Shown: positions 24,310-33,609 of the stretch, piece by piece
Numbering within the stretch: position 1 is the first letter of the stretch
Layout of the letters: every line of letters starts with the position of its first letter
Assembly (NCBI RefSeq): GCF_026248825.1
Contig: NZ_CP110973.1
Location: 5,601,501-5,665,500, forward strand
From: Larkinella insperata
GTDB lineage: Bacteria; Bacteroidota; Bacteroidia; Cytophagales; Spirosomataceae
Direction of reading: 5' to 3'
DNA length: 64,000 nucleotides
The notes under the pieces: generated by a model
What the model was told of the DNA's origin: nothing
What the model saw: the letters and a program-made list of their open reading frames with translations, nothing else
The model's database searches: none
Made by a program: the position numbers and the translations under genes

Positions 24310-27093
24310 CTACGGCATGGCGGTCGAATACAACTGGTTGAACAGCATTTTGAAGGTTCCGTGGGCCTGCGCCCGGAACGTGATTTCCGGACCGAAAGCG
24401 TAGAGTTTGCCGGAACCCACGGGCGCCATAAAAGCCGCCACACCGTCCTGCAAATAAGCCTGCCCCCAGGCCCAGCCGCTGCGCAACGGCTTGTCGGTAG
24501 CAAACCAGGCCAGCGGCTTGACGAGCCCTTTCGAGACGGCATCCGGGGCCAGTTTGAAAACCGGGCTGGCGTCAAAATACACGTCCGTCTGGTTCGACAA
24601 GCCCCAGGTGGCCTGCTGGGTTGAATCGAGGCTGACCCGCAGGACACTGCCGGGAATGTAGTATTTTTCGTTGGGCAGCGGCCGCTCCATTCCGCCGTTC
24701 GTCATTTCCACCAGGGCGTTTTTTACCGGCAATCCCAGGTGTTGGGCCAGGTTAGTGCTGCTGCCGATGGTCACGATGTTACCGCCCGCTTCCAGGAATT
24801 TCTTCAGCTCCGGAATGGATTTATCGGCGGTGATCCGGCCCAGCCACGGCCGGTATTCGGCGGGCAATTCCTCGGCTTTGGGTCCCTGGCTGGACGAACC
24901 GCCCGTTCCGCTTCCCCCATTCGCGCTGACGGGTGGAATGGCCCGGGTCACGAACACAATGACGTCGAATTTCTTCCGCAAGTTCCCGGCATCAATGTCC
25001 GGGGCATACACCACCTGCATCGGGAAGTGGTACTGCTCCATCAGCCAGCGCACCCAGCCCGAAGCCATCGAACCGCCGTAGGTATCCCACAGGGCAATCC
25101 GCATCGGCTGAACCTTCACCATCGCCCCCGCCGGACGTTTGGCAACGCCCCTTACATCGAGCCCCAGCTCCCGGGCTGATTGATCCAGCAAGGACTTGGC
25201 TTTACCCGACGCCGGAACAAAAAACGCGCCCGCTCCCAGTTCCGGTTTGCCACTTATCCCATTCGGTAGCCGATATACGTCGGCGCCCGATTTCAGCAGA
25301 TCGTTGACGGCGATGAAAGCGTTGTTGGCCTGGGCGCTCAGCGTGTAGCCCGCAACACTGCCCGCATCCATTTTCCCCTTCGTAACTTGCAATTCGCCGT
25401 AGGGCAACTTTTTAAACGGCCCGTCGAAACCGTCCAGTAGGCGGTCTACTTTTACGCCCATCTGGTAGGCCAGCGTCCAGCCAGCCGCGTCGTAAGGGCG
25501 GACCGGCGGGCCACCCGGATACTGAAAATCGTTGGGGTGGTCCTGCGGCTCAAACATGTCCAGCACGTGCGGCCGGAACGACTGATCGGTTTTTACCACG
25601 TACGAACCCGCCGGGTATTGTTTGCCCGCAACGGTAAAATCCGCCGTGGCCTCCTGCACCTGAATACCGGTTTTGATCAGGGCGTTGATAAACTTCACGG
25701 CCGTCGGAAAATCCGGCTGATCGGCGGAAATGATAAAGCCGCGCGGGTCGCGCAGGGCCGGATCTTTCAGCACGGCATCGTAATACTTCGCCGGAATTTC
25801 TGCCCCTCCGCGTGACGCTGTTGCCGAAGTGTTCTTCAAATCGGCCTGATAGGCCTGATTGATCGCATCAATGCGCCGGGGCGACAGAGTCCAGTAATCG
25901 GTGCTGCCGTGCTCGATGGCGTTTTTACCCATCCGGTAAATGTTATAGAGCAACTGGTCGCCGTGCCGGGCGGCATAATCGAGCGTCGCGTAATTGAGCG
26001 AAAGCGAATAGTCAATCGACTGCTTGAAGTGCCACTTCTGGGGCGTCACCGGGAACGGCGTGTTACCGTTGGGGATCAGGCGCTGCGGAACCAGCGGCAC
26101 GGTTTCGGGCGTCGGGTTGCCGATGATTTCGGTCAGCAAACCGATCATGTTGTGAAAATGGGTCGTGGTGCGCAATCCGCCGTTGTACCAGGTCGAAAAT
26201 ACCGAGCCACCCAGGCGGGTAAAACCGGGCTTGTTTTCGGCGTTCAGGCGGTTGATCATGGCGGCCCCGAGCGCGTCAATGCCCGTAATCATCAGCGGTT
26301 CAAACACGTAGTTGAATGGGTCGCGGTAGGGCGGTCCGGCCAGCACCGACCCCGCCGGGCCGCGCTGGTGGTGGTTGTACATGATCTGCGGAATCCACTC
26401 GATAAACAATTGACGACCAATGTTCTGCGACTCCTTCATGTTCATGATGAAAAAGTCGCGGTTGTTGTCATGCCCGACGTATTTCTGGTAAAGCCGCGGC
26501 ACGTGGTCGAGCGTCCGCTTCTCGGGCTTGGGCTCCCGCATGTACCAGCTGCTGACCAGCTCCTGCCCGTCGGGGTTGGCGTGCGTCAGCAGGATAATCA
26601 CGTTATCCAGAATCCGCAGCGTTTCGGGGTCCTTGCGGCTCACCAACTGCCAGGCGGTTTCAATCAGTTGCATCGTGCCGACGGTTTCGGTGGCGTGTAA
26701 CCCGCCGTCGATCCAGACCACGGCTTTGCCCTCGGCGGCCATCGCGCGGGCCTGCTCATCGGTGAGGCCCTCGGCGCGGGCCATTGTGGTCGAAATTTCC
26801 TTGTACCGATCGAGCTTTTTGAGGTTTTCGGGCGACGATACGATGATCATGTACTGGTGACGGCCTTCTTCCGTCAGGCCAATATCGACCAGCTTGGTCC
26901 GATCGGAAGCCGCCAGCTTTTTGAAGTACGCTTCGGTTTGGGTGTAGGTAGCGAGTTGGTAGTCATCGCCGATGTTGAATCCAAAATGCTCCCTGGGCGA
27001 AGGAATAGCCGGGTTCGCGCCCGACTGCGCCTGAACGGGAGTCAACTGAAAGGAAAGCAGGGCAATGAATACAGGTAAGAAAAGTTTCTTCAT
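24310..27093 (-). CDS. Secreted M14 family zinc carboxypeptidase
   Basis: 927 aa. The Sec signal covers 1-22 (VQAQ at the end). The M14 catalytic domain occupies about 45-420, with zinc ligands His133 and Glu136 in GGLHATETVG, the HDNNRDFF block, and NHHQRGP. The long C-terminal half (about 450-927) contains beta-rich and class-I-amidotransferase-like stretches (RIALWDTYGGSMASGWVRWL and LEAGGNIVTIGSS), as in other large Bacteroidota M14 proteins. It removes C-terminal residues of peptides outside the cytoplasm. The 213-bp gap to the DHFR-like gene holds no recognisable feature. Confidence 0.92.
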   Translation of the reverse strand: MKKLFLPVFIALLSFQLTPVQAQSGANPAIPSPREHFGFNIGDDYQLATYTQTEAYFKKLAASDRTKLVDIGLTEEGRHQYMIIVSSPENLKKLDRYKEISTTMARAEGLTDEQARAMAAEGKAVVWIDGGLHATETVGTMQLIETAWQLVSRKDPETLRILDNVIILLTHANPDGQELVSSWYMREPKPEKRTLDHVPRLYQKYVGHDNNRDFFIMNMKESQNIGRQLFIEWIPQIMYNHHQRGPAGSVLAGPPYRDPFNYVFEPLMITGIDALGAAMINRLNAENKPGFTRLGGSVFSTWYNGGLRTTTHFHNMIGLLTEIIGNPTPETVPLVPQRLIPNGNTPFPVTPQKWHFKQSIDYSLSLNYATLDYAARHGDQLLYNIYRMGKNAIEHGSTDYWTLSPRRIDAINQAYQADLKNTSATASRGGAEIPAKYYDAVLKDPALRDPRGFIISADQPDFPTAVKFINALIKTGIQVQEATADFTVAGKQYPAGSYVVKTDQSFRPHVLDMFEPQDHPNDFQYPGGPPVRPYDAAGWTLAYQMGVKVDRLLDGFDGPFKKLPYGELQVTKGKMDAGSVAGYTLSAQANNAFIAVNDLLKSGADVYRLPNGISGKPELGAGAFFVPASGKAKSLLDQSARELGLDVRGVAKRPAGAMVKVQPMRIALWDTYGGSMASGWVRWLMEQYHFPMQVVYAPDIDAGNLRKKFDVIVFVTRAIPPVSANGGSGTGGSSSQGPKAEELPAEYRPWLGRITADKSIPELKKFLEAGGNIVTIGSSTNLAQHLGLPVKNALVEMTNGGMERPLPNEKYYIPGSVLRVSLDSTQQATWGLSNQTDVYFDASPVFKLAPDAVSKGLVKPLAWFATDKPLRSGWAWGQAYLQDGVAAFMAPVGSGKLYAFGPEITFRAQAHGTFKMLFNQLYSTAMP

Positions 27094-27242
27094 CGAAATC
27101 AGGGCTAGTTTGTCGAAAAGCGAATTAACTCAATTTCCTCGCACACCGGACAAACGGCAAACTATTATTTCACCGCGTATAAGGATCGCCCTATTTTTTA
27201 TTGTAAAGTGCCGATTTCGAACTCCAATTCCACCCCGGGAAG

Positions 27243-27285
27243 TTCCGCCAGCATCTGTCTCAAGCCGTTACAGACACTGGCGGAA
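27243..27285. other. Stem-loop between Dabb and M14 genes
   Basis: TTCCGCCAG (27243-27251) pairs with CTGGCGGAA (27277-27285), and inside it TCTGT pairs with ACAGA. There is no T-run on either strand, so it may protect the Dabb mRNA end rather than terminate transcription. Confidence 0.5.
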
Positions 27286-27291
27286 ATGAGT

Positions 27292-27693
27292 TTACCGCTT
27301 GGGTCCCACCGAATCATACACGGTTACTTTTTCCCACAGCGAGGAGTAATCCTCCACAAATTTGAGGTGAATGGGGTGTTTCTGGTAAATCTCCTCATCC
27401 TCCAGGTTGTCGAAAAAGCACAGCCACGAAACCGCGTACGAACGCTCGATCACCGAACGGGTCGTGGGGGCGGGTTCGCCGATGTGAACCAGTTTAATGG
27501 TCGGCACTTTTGCCAGTTTGTTAAGTCCTTCGATCAATTTGGCTTTGTCGGCGGCACTGCCCGGATTTTTCAGGTAAAAATAAACATGGTGCACAAAGAG
27601 TTCTTTCGGGGCGTTGCCGACGATGGGTAAACTCAGGCCCAGACCGGCTCCGAGGCTGTTTTTGACAAATTTTCTGCGGGATTGCTCTTTCAT
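27292..27693 (-). CDS. Tat-exported Dabb (stress-responsive A/B barrel) domain protein
   Basis: 133 aa from the ATG at 27691-27693. A Tat signal (EQSRRKFVKNSLGAGLGLSL) precedes a Dabb domain beginning ELFVHHVYFYLKNPGSAADKAKLIEGL. The domain ends with HPIHLKFVEDYSSLWEKVTVYD, with the conserved HxxF region of dimeric alpha/beta barrels. Dabb domains range from olivetolic acid cyclase to stress proteins; no reaction can be assigned. Tat export suggests folding or cofactor loading before export. Confidence 0.85.
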   Translation of the reverse strand: MKEQSRRKFVKNSLGAGLGLSLPIVGNAPKELFVHHVYFYLKNPGSAADKAKLIEGLNKLAKVPTIKLVHIGEPAPTTRSVIERSYAVSWLCFFDNLEDEEIYQKHPIHLKFVEDYSSLWEKVTVYDSVGPKR

Positions 27694-27773
27694 AAAGGTT
27701 CGATGACGATCCAATCATTTGGTTGGATGAATAGCAAAAATGGCTAAGAATCGCCGAATTAACCAACATACCG

Positions 27774-27781
27774 TACATTTG
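27774..27781 (+). promoter_or_regulatory. -7 box directly before helicase start
   Basis: TACATTTG is an exact TAnnTTTG match. The helicase ATG starts after only four bases (CCGC), so a transcript from this box would be leaderless or nearly so. Confidence 0.45.
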
Positions 27782-27785
27782 CCGC

Positions 27786-29108
27786 ATGGAAAATCAACCC
27801 AACCCCGCTTCTGTTCTGTCCAATCTGGGTATCGCGGCTCTCAATCCCATGCAGCAGGAAGCGCGGGACGTGATTTTGCGGCAGCAGGACGTGTTGCTAC
27901 TCGCCCCGACCGGTTCGGGCAAAACGCTCGGCTTTCTGCTGCCCGTTCTGAAACTTCTGCGTCCCGATCAGCCCACTGTCCAGTGCCTGATTCTGACCCC
28001 AACCCGCGAACTGGCGCTGCAAATCGAATCGGTCTGGAAGAAAATGGGGACGGGTTTTAAAGCCAACGTCTGCTACGGGGGCCACCCAATGACCACCGAA
28101 ATTCAGAACCTGACGCAGCCGCCCGCCGTGCTGATCGGCACCCCGGGCCGCATCGCCGACCACCTCTCCCGCAACACCTTCGACCCGACGGGCGTCCACA
28201 CGATGGTGCTCGATGAATTCGATAAATCGCTGGAACTGGGCTTTCACGATCAGATGGCGTTTATCATCGGGCGACTCCGGAATCTGGAAAAACGGGTCCT
28301 GGTTTCGGCCACAGCCGGCATCACCATTCCGGATTTTACGGGCGTCCGTTCCCCGGGCCGGGTAAACTTTATTCCGGTAGAAGATCGCACCAACGGCTTG
28401 ACGATCAAGCGAGTCGTCTCACCCGAAACCGATAAACCGGCCATCCTGATCCGGCTCATCGGATCACTCAACTCGGAGTCTGCCCTGATCTTCTGCAACC
28501 TGCGCGAAACCGCCGAACAACTCAGTACGGACCTGAACCGGCAAGGCATCCGGACGGCTTTTTACCACGGCGGACTGGAGCAGGACGACCGCGAGCGGGC
28601 GCTGATTCTCTTCCGCAACGGCAGCGTCCGGTACCTGATTACGACGGATCTGGCGGCCCGCGGGCTGGACATCCCCGAAATGAAGCACGTCATTCATTAC
28701 CAGTTGCCCCTGCACGAACACGAGTTTGTGCACCGCAACGGCCGCACCGCCCGGATGCACGCAACCGGCACGGCTTACCTGATTCTGGGCCGGACCGAGG
28801 ACCACCCCCGCTACGTTCCCGATTCGCTCGACGAACTCGTGCTGGCCGACCGCTACCCGTTGCCCGCACCGCCCGACTACCAGACCATCTACGTCAGTGG
28901 CGGCAAGAAAAACAAGCTTAACAAAGTAGACATTGTCGGCTTTTTCTCGCAGAAAGGCGGACTCGAAAAAGGGGATCTGGGCCTGATCGAGGTCAAGGAT
29001 TTCAGCTCTTTTGCCGCCGTCCGAACGGCTAAAGTGGCCGGGCTGCTGGCGCGGGTGAAAGACGAGAAAATGAAAGGTAAAAAATACAAAATCGAAGTGG
29101 CGCGCTAA
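27786..29108 (+). CDS. DEAD-box ATP-dependent RNA helicase
   Basis: 440 aa. The motifs appear in order: Q-like region ALNPMQQEA, motif I PTGSGKT (41-47), Ia TPTREL, GTPGR, motif II as DEFD (143-146) instead of DEAD, SAT, then TTDLAARGLDIP and HRNGRTARM in the second RecA domain. A short C-terminal domain with SGGKKNKLNKVDIVGFF resembles the DbpA RNA-binding fold, which targets 23S rRNA, so a role in ribosome assembly is plausible. The DEFD variant keeps the catalytic Asp-Glu pair. Confidence 0.92.
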   Translation: MENQPNPASVLSNLGIAALNPMQQEARDVILRQQDVLLLAPTGSGKTLGFLLPVLKLLRPDQPTVQCLILTPTRELALQIESVWKKMGTGFKANVCYGGHPMTTEIQNLTQPPAVLIGTPGRIADHLSRNTFDPTGVHTMVLDEFDKSLELGFHDQMAFIIGRLRNLEKRVLVSATAGITIPDFTGVRSPGRVNFIPVEDRTNGLTIKRVVSPETDKPAILIRLIGSLNSESALIFCNLRETAEQLSTDLNRQGIRTAFYHGGLEQDDRERALILFRNGSVRYLITTDLAARGLDIPEMKHVIHYQLPLHEHEFVHRNGRTARMHATGTAYLILGRTEDHPRYVPDSLDELVLADRYPLPAPPDYQTIYVSGGKKNKLNKVDIVGFFSQKGGLEKGDLGLIEVKDFSSFAAVRTAKVAGLLARVKDEKMKGKKYKIEVAR

Positions 29109-29115
29109 GTCCCTT

Positions 29116-30693
29116 TCATTTTTCGGCCACCTTCGTAAAATTCAGATCGTGGAAGTCGTAGCTGAAGTCGGTCATGGGGGAAATGGCTTTCATTTTCATG
29201 GAAGCTGGTTTTCCTTCGTAGTCCAGCCCGAACATCACAAAGGCGTCGGCTTCCAGACTCCGGTCGTTCCATTTGACCACGAAGGTGTTGCCCTTGTAAA
29301 AATACAATTCGCCGGTCAGGCGCGGGGAGCGCTTCGCAGTGAACAGCAGTTTTTCGTTTTCGACCTTGATCAACACATCGCCCAGCCAGTTGTCGTGGTA
29401 GGTTCCGGTGTAAAAATAAATCGGCGGTTTGGCGGCCGTTTTCTGTTGTTCGGCCTGTACGGTTTTCCAGACCTCAGTAGTTATCTGATCAGCCTCAGCG
29501 GTATTTTCGCGCATCTGGTCGCTGTACTCCTTCACCCGGTCGGTTCCGGTCATGCCGAAATAGCTATCTTTGATCTGGTTGGTGATGGCCGAAAAAGCCG
29601 CCCCGATCTGCTGGTTGGTCAGCACAATAATTCCTAACTTCAGCTCGGGCAGCAGCGTCACCTGGGTTACCATGCCCGGCAGGCCACCCGTATGCGATGC
29701 CTGTTTGTAGCCCTTCACATCACTCAAAAACCAGCCGAGGCCATAAGCACCGAAATGGGTGTTATAAGGACCGGGATTTCGCACTGGAATGATCGTCTGC
29801 GGGGTCCACATTTCATCATGCATGGTTTTGCTGAACAGCGTTTTCGACAGTCCATCGCCGTATTTGCCGCCGTTGAGTTGCATCATTACCCATTTACTCA
29901 TGTCGTTGATGCTGCTGTAAATGCCCCCGGCCGAGTTGCCAACCTCGAGCGTCCCCCGCTTGATCACCTGCAACTTACCGTCGATCACCGCGTGGGCGTC
30001 GATGATATTCGACTGGTTTTTCGGCAGGCGCGAGAACGAACCCCGGCTGGCTTCCATCTGGAGCGGCTGCATGATGCGGGTTTCCACAAACTCCTCCCAG
30101 CTTTTACCCGAAACCCGTTGCACCACTTCCCCGGCCACCATGTACAGCAGATTATCGTAGTCGTATTTGGTGCGGAACCCCGACACCTGTTTGAGATACC
30201 GCAGGTTGTGAATCACATCTTTCAGCGTAAAATCGCTGGAATCGGGAAAAAACATGAGATCGCCCGCGCCGAGGCCCATGCCGCTGCGGTGGGTAAGCAG
30301 GTCGCGAATGGTGAACTCTTCGGTTACGTAGGCGTTGTAAAGCCGAAATCCGGGGATATGGTCGATCACCTTGTCGTCCCAGGTCATTTTTCCTTCGTCG
30401 ATCAGGATGCCGAGAGCGGCCGCCGTGAAGGCCTTGCTGTTGGAAGCAATGCCAAACAGCGTGTTGCCGTCCACCTTCTGGTTTGACTTCAACGAACGAA
30501 CACCGTACCCTTTGGCGTGAATCACTTTCCCGTCTTTAACCACGGCCACCGCCATGCCTGGCACCTCAAAAGCTTGCATGGATCGGTCGACCAACCGATC
30601 AATCTGGGCGGAGGTGATGGGCTGGGCCGAAATCCGATCCAAAAAGAGAAACTGAAGGAGCAGAAAAGCGAGAAAAGGTAGCCGTGCGTTCAT
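29116..30693 (-). CDS. Serine hydrolase, class C beta-lactamase-like, with C-terminal DUF3471-type domain
   Basis: 525 aa from the ATG at 30691-30693, giving signal peptide MNARLPFLAFLLLQFLFL. The active-site S-x-x-K is Ser84-Asn-Ser-Lys87; the second motif is YDYDN, and the third is HTGG. A C-terminal domain of about 100 residues (YTGTYHDNWLGDVLIKVENE) matches DUF3471. Family members are peptidases, esterases or D-aminopeptidases more often than true antibiotic-degrading enzymes, so no resistance role is inferred. Ends 7 nt from the convergent helicase. Confidence 0.9.
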   Translation of the reverse strand: MNARLPFLAFLLLQFLFLDRISAQPITSAQIDRLVDRSMQAFEVPGMAVAVVKDGKVIHAKGYGVRSLKSNQKVDGNTLFGIASNSKAFTAAALGILIDEGKMTWDDKVIDHIPGFRLYNAYVTEEFTIRDLLTHRSGMGLGAGDLMFFPDSSDFTLKDVIHNLRYLKQVSGFRTKYDYDNLLYMVAGEVVQRVSGKSWEEFVETRIMQPLQMEASRGSFSRLPKNQSNIIDAHAVIDGKLQVIKRGTLEVGNSAGGIYSSINDMSKWVMMQLNGGKYGDGLSKTLFSKTMHDEMWTPQTIIPVRNPGPYNTHFGAYGLGWFLSDVKGYKQASHTGGLPGMVTQVTLLPELKLGIIVLTNQQIGAAFSAITNQIKDSYFGMTGTDRVKEYSDQMRENTAEADQITTEVWKTVQAEQQKTAAKPPIYFYTGTYHDNWLGDVLIKVENEKLLFTAKRSPRLTGELYFYKGNTFVVKWNDRSLEADAFVMFGLDYEGKPASMKMKAISPMTDFSYDFHDLNFTKVAEK

Positions 30694-30769
30694 AGCGGAA
30701 GGTTTGAAAACCGCCAAAGATAACGCATTTGCCAAAAAACCCGCGAGTCCAACGGACTTACCCTGAACT

Positions 30770-30792
30770 AACCCCGGGTTATACCCGGGGTT
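30770..30792. other. GC-rich hairpin between SDR and serine hydrolase genes
   Basis: AACCCCGGG (30770-30778), loop TTATA, CCCGGGGTT (30784-30792): a perfect 9-bp stem without a strong T-run. It may be a weak terminator or mRNA-end hairpin for the SDR transcript on the minus strand. Confidence 0.5.
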
Positions 30793-30832
30793 CTGGAGTG
30801 GTGGGAATGAGATGCCTCTCCCCACCGTCAGC

Positions 30833-31549
30833 TTACTTGCCGCCGGGCCGGGTGGGCCGCACCTCAATTTTGCTGGGCAGCGTCCGGGCGGGCAGGTGAA
30901 TCAGGTCGGCAACAATCTGGCCGATGTCTTCGGGCTGGATCTTCCAGGCGTCTTTCTCGCTCGGTTCGTGGTTGTTGAAGTACGAAGCCACCGAACCGGG
31001 CATGATCGTAGTAACTTTAATGCCCTCGTTGCGCAAATCCAGCATCAGCGCCTGCGTAAACCCGACCAGACCGAACTTGCTGGCGTTGTAGGCCGTGCCG
31101 TTTTCAAAGAAGTTCGTTCCGGCCAGACTCGCGATGGTGATGAAGTACCCTTCCGATTTTTTCAGCTCGTCCAGCGTCGCCTTGATGGAATAGAAAACGC
31201 CGGTCAGGTTGATGTCAATCGTTTCGGTCCACTGCTCGGGAGTCAGTTCCTGAACGGGGGCAAAATGACCGACGCCTGCGTTGGCCACGACGTAATCCAG
31301 ACGGCCCCATTTCTGCACGATGGCATCCACGGCCCGCTGCTGCGACACCAGATCGCGCACGTCGGCGGCAATCCCGAGGGCGTATCCGTCTTTGATTTGG
31401 TTCAGCGAAGCCGCGGCTTCTTCGGCACTTTCCTGCGAGCGGCTGGTGATGGCCACCCGAATACCGTCTTTGATCAGCACTTCCGCAATGCCGTATCCGA
31501 TCCCTTTTGATCCGCCGGTAACAAGGGCGGTCTTAATTGTTTCTGCCAT
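30833..31549 (-). CDS. Short-chain dehydrogenase/reductase
   Basis: 238 aa from the ATG at 31547-31549 (MAETIKTALVTGG). Classical SDR marks: TGGSKGIG cofactor loop, NAGVGHF, the catalytic Ser in TIASLAGTN and YNASK. FabG-like in overall form but isolated from fatty acid genes. The upstream frame adds residues with no similarity. The next gene on the other strand is the sigma factor at 31842, with 292 bp between. Confidence 0.9.
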   Translation of the reverse strand: MAETIKTALVTGGSKGIGYGIAEVLIKDGIRVAITSRSQESAEEAAASLNQIKDGYALGIAADVRDLVSQQRAVDAIVQKWGRLDYVVANAGVGHFAPVQELTPEQWTETIDINLTGVFYSIKATLDELKKSEGYFITIASLAGTNFFENGTAYNASKFGLVGFTQALMLDLRNEGIKVTTIMPGSVASYFNNHEPSEKDAWKIQPEDIGQIVADLIHLPARTLPSKIEVRPTRPGGK

Positions 31550-31841
31550 AATTCTGAAAAGAAAAAATCGTAGAGGCTTTGTAGCGCTCACAGAGTTAAC
31601 CCGGTGCCCGTTCGAAAGTTTGCCCCGGGCCGCTTCTATCGTCGAACTCCCTATTTACCGGCAGAAGCAGCAACTAAAGCCGAGTTGCAAAAAGGCCTCG
31701 TTTTATCAACAATACATTCACTATGAGCAGTATTCTCCAAATAAAATTGCATCATTAGAAAGAAACTCAAAATTTTTCCAAAAACCGTTTAGGGATTTTC
31801 CCGACTTAATCGCCTATTGACAAAAGCAGCACGTCTGGGTC
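31550..31841. other. Divergent intergenic region upstream of the FecI-type sigma gene
   Basis: No gene is apparent here. The half nearest the sigma gene is AT-rich and contains AAAATTTTTCCAAAAACCG (31769-31787) followed by TTTAGGGATTTTCCC. Runs of this type are commonly seen before sigma-24 genes of Cytophagales and may be the autoregulated promoter; the function is inferred. Confidence 0.4.
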
Positions 31842-32396
31842 ATGTACAAGCGCATTACGGATGAACAGTTGGTGGATTCCCTCCAGAAAGGCGACGAAAA
31901 AGCCTTTGAGGAAATTTACCATCGCTACTGGTACCGGCTCTACAAGATTGCCTTTTACGAAACGGGCACCCGCGAAGAAGCCGAAGAACTGGTGCACGAC
32001 GTTTTCGAGCATCTGTGGCAGAAACGCCGGGAATCTCCAATTCGGCACCTGAGCGCCTACCTGGCGGTTTCGGTCAAACACCGGGTGACCGACTACATCA
32101 AATCCTGCATCACCCAGCGCAAATACCGTGAATACCTGATTTTACACGAACTCCAGCAGTCCAACGCCACCGACGACAGCGTGCAATTCTCGGACCTCGC
32201 CCGGCTGGTGGACGATGCGCTGAAGAACCTGCCGGAGAAAACGTCGGAAGTATTCCGGCTGAGCCGCTTCGAAAACCAGTCCGTCCGCGACATTGCCCGG
32301 AAGCTGAACCTCTCGGAAAAAGGCGTGGAATACCACATCACGCAATCGCTGAAAGTGATCAAACACCACCTGAAAATATACCAATCCGATAATTGA
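31842..32396 (+). CDS. FecI-type ECF sigma-70 factor
   Basis: 184 aa, the size of a group IV sigma factor. Region 2 spans about 20-90 (EEIYHRYWYRLYKIAFYETG and AEELVHDVFEHLWQKR, the -10 recognition helix) and region 4 about 125-175 (LPEKTSEVFRLSRFENQSVRDIARKLNLSEKGVEYHI). It is followed after 18 nt by a FecR-type anti-sigma factor and then by a SusC with an STN domain, so it is the cytoplasmic output of a cell-surface signalling chain that switches on the SusCD genes. Confidence 0.95.
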   Translation: MYKRITDEQLVDSLQKGDEKAFEEIYHRYWYRLYKIAFYETGTREEAEELVHDVFEHLWQKRRESPIRHLSAYLAVSVKHRVTDYIKSCITQRKYREYLILHELQQSNATDDSVQFSDLARLVDDALKNLPEKTSEVFRLSRFENQSVRDIARKLNLSEKGVEYHITQSLKVIKHHLKIYQSDN

Positions 32397-32414
32397 GTTG
32401 TCCCACACACCGCA

Positions 32415-33440
32415 ATGAATCAGTACGATTTTGATCAGTTGTTACAAAAGTACCTGGCTGGGCAATGCAGCCCGGAGGAGGAAGAGCAGGTGCTGAGGTG
32501 GTCGGCCCACGTGCTGAACGACGAGCGCGAACCACTCACGACCGGCGAGCAGCAGGAAACCCGGAAGCGGCTCTGGAATCATTTGCAGGCATCGGCGCGG
32601 ACGAAGTCTTACCGCCTACCCTGGCAGCAACTGGCGCTGGCGGCTGTTGTGGTGCTGGTTTCGGGACTGGCTTACTTCTTCTACCGCTCCCCGAAAAACC
32701 CGCCAAACCGTCCCACGACAGCTCATCTGTCCGCCGAACCAGCCGCCAAACCGTTTGCGCCGGGCGGTTATGTGGTCACGAAAAACACCTCGTCTTTGCC
32801 TCTTGACGTGACGCTGGAAGACGGCACGGTGATTTCGCTCAAAAAGAACAGTCTGCTGAGTTATCCGCGGCATTTCGACGCCAAAAATCGGAAGGTGATG
32901 CTGGAAGGCGGGGCGTTTTTTAAGGTCAAACGGGATGTATCACGGCCTTTTCTGGTTTACACCGGCGAACTGGTTACGCAGGTGCTGGGAACGAGCTTTA
33001 CGGTGGAATCGTACCGTCATGCCAAAACGATCGAGGTGCAGGTGGTGTCGGGCCGGGTGTCGGTCTACGAAAACAGGCGGCAGTCGGTCCAGAACCGCAA
33101 CGGCATGATTCTGAATCCGAATCAGAAAATCACTTTCGACAAAACCGCCAAAAAGCTGGTGGCCGGGCTGGTGGCCGCCCCCCTGATCATCGAACCACCC
33201 CGCGAAAAAAGCGAGCTGGTTTTCGAGGAAATGCCGTTGCCGCGCGTGCTGGAAGCCCTGCAAAAAGCCTATCAAATCGAGATTATCTCGGAAACGCCCG
33301 CGCTGGAAACCTGCGTGTTCACCGGCAACCTCAACGACCTGTCGCTCCACACCCAGCTTATGTTTATCTGCAAATCCGTCAACGCCAGCTACGAACTCCG
33401 GGGCACCACCTTCTTCGTACGGGGCGATGGCTGTTACTAA
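32415..33440 (+). CDS. FecR-type anti-sigma factor
   Basis: 341 aa. The cytoplasmic N-terminus (1-69) contains the sigma-binding segment with LAGQCSPEEEEQVLRW; one membrane helix spans 71-90. The periplasmic part has the FecR domain (about 130-230, DGTVISLKKNSLLSYP...FKVKRDVSRPFLVYTG) and a C-terminal DUF4974 domain (about 260-340). It binds and regulates the sigma factor encoded just upstream and receives the signal from the STN domain of the SusC protein encoded downstream. Confidence 0.94.
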   Translation: MNQYDFDQLLQKYLAGQCSPEEEEQVLRWSAHVLNDEREPLTTGEQQETRKRLWNHLQASARTKSYRLPWQQLALAAVVVLVSGLAYFFYRSPKNPPNRPTTAHLSAEPAAKPFAPGGYVVTKNTSSLPLDVTLEDGTVISLKKNSLLSYPRHFDAKNRKVMLEGGAFFKVKRDVSRPFLVYTGELVTQVLGTSFTVESYRHAKTIEVQVVSGRVSVYENRRQSVQNRNGMILNPNQKITFDKTAKKLVAGLVAAPLIIEPPREKSELVFEEMPLPRVLEALQKAYQIEIISETPALETCVFTGNLNDLSLHTQLMFICKSVNASYELRGTTFFVRGDGCY

Positions 33441-33492
33441 ACGAATCCTTTTCACGACCCATCCGCCCATGTAAAAGTCCCGCCCGTTCCAC

Positions 33493-33526
33493 AAAAAAAG
33501 CCAATCATGCTGGTAACATGATTGGC
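33493..33526 (-). terminator. Minus-strand intrinsic terminator in the susC leader
   Basis: GCCAATCATG (33500-33509) pairs perfectly with CATGATTGGC (33517-33526). On the plus strand the hairpin is preceded by seven A residues and has no T-run after it, so it reads as a terminator only for minus-strand RNA. No minus-strand gene lies upstream of it, so an antisense transcript over the susC 5' region is possible. Confidence 0.55.
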
Positions 33527-33609
33527 CCGTTGCGCTCCGGCCCAAACGCCAATTCAACGCCGGATACGCCCTGTTTCTGAGTCTGTTAACATCAAAAACC
33601 CTTAAAATT

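Noticed and set aside
29116..30693. A beta-lactamase resistance gene
   Set aside because: The SxxK, YxN-like and HTG motifs and the DUF3471-type tail fit the broad serine hydrolase family; nothing in the sequence shows antibiotic hydrolysis.
31585..31620. A further repeat copy (GCGCTCACAGAGTTAACC) before the sigma gene
   Set aside because: Only one weakly similar block is present, with no matching inverted end, so it cannot be assigned to the repeat family.
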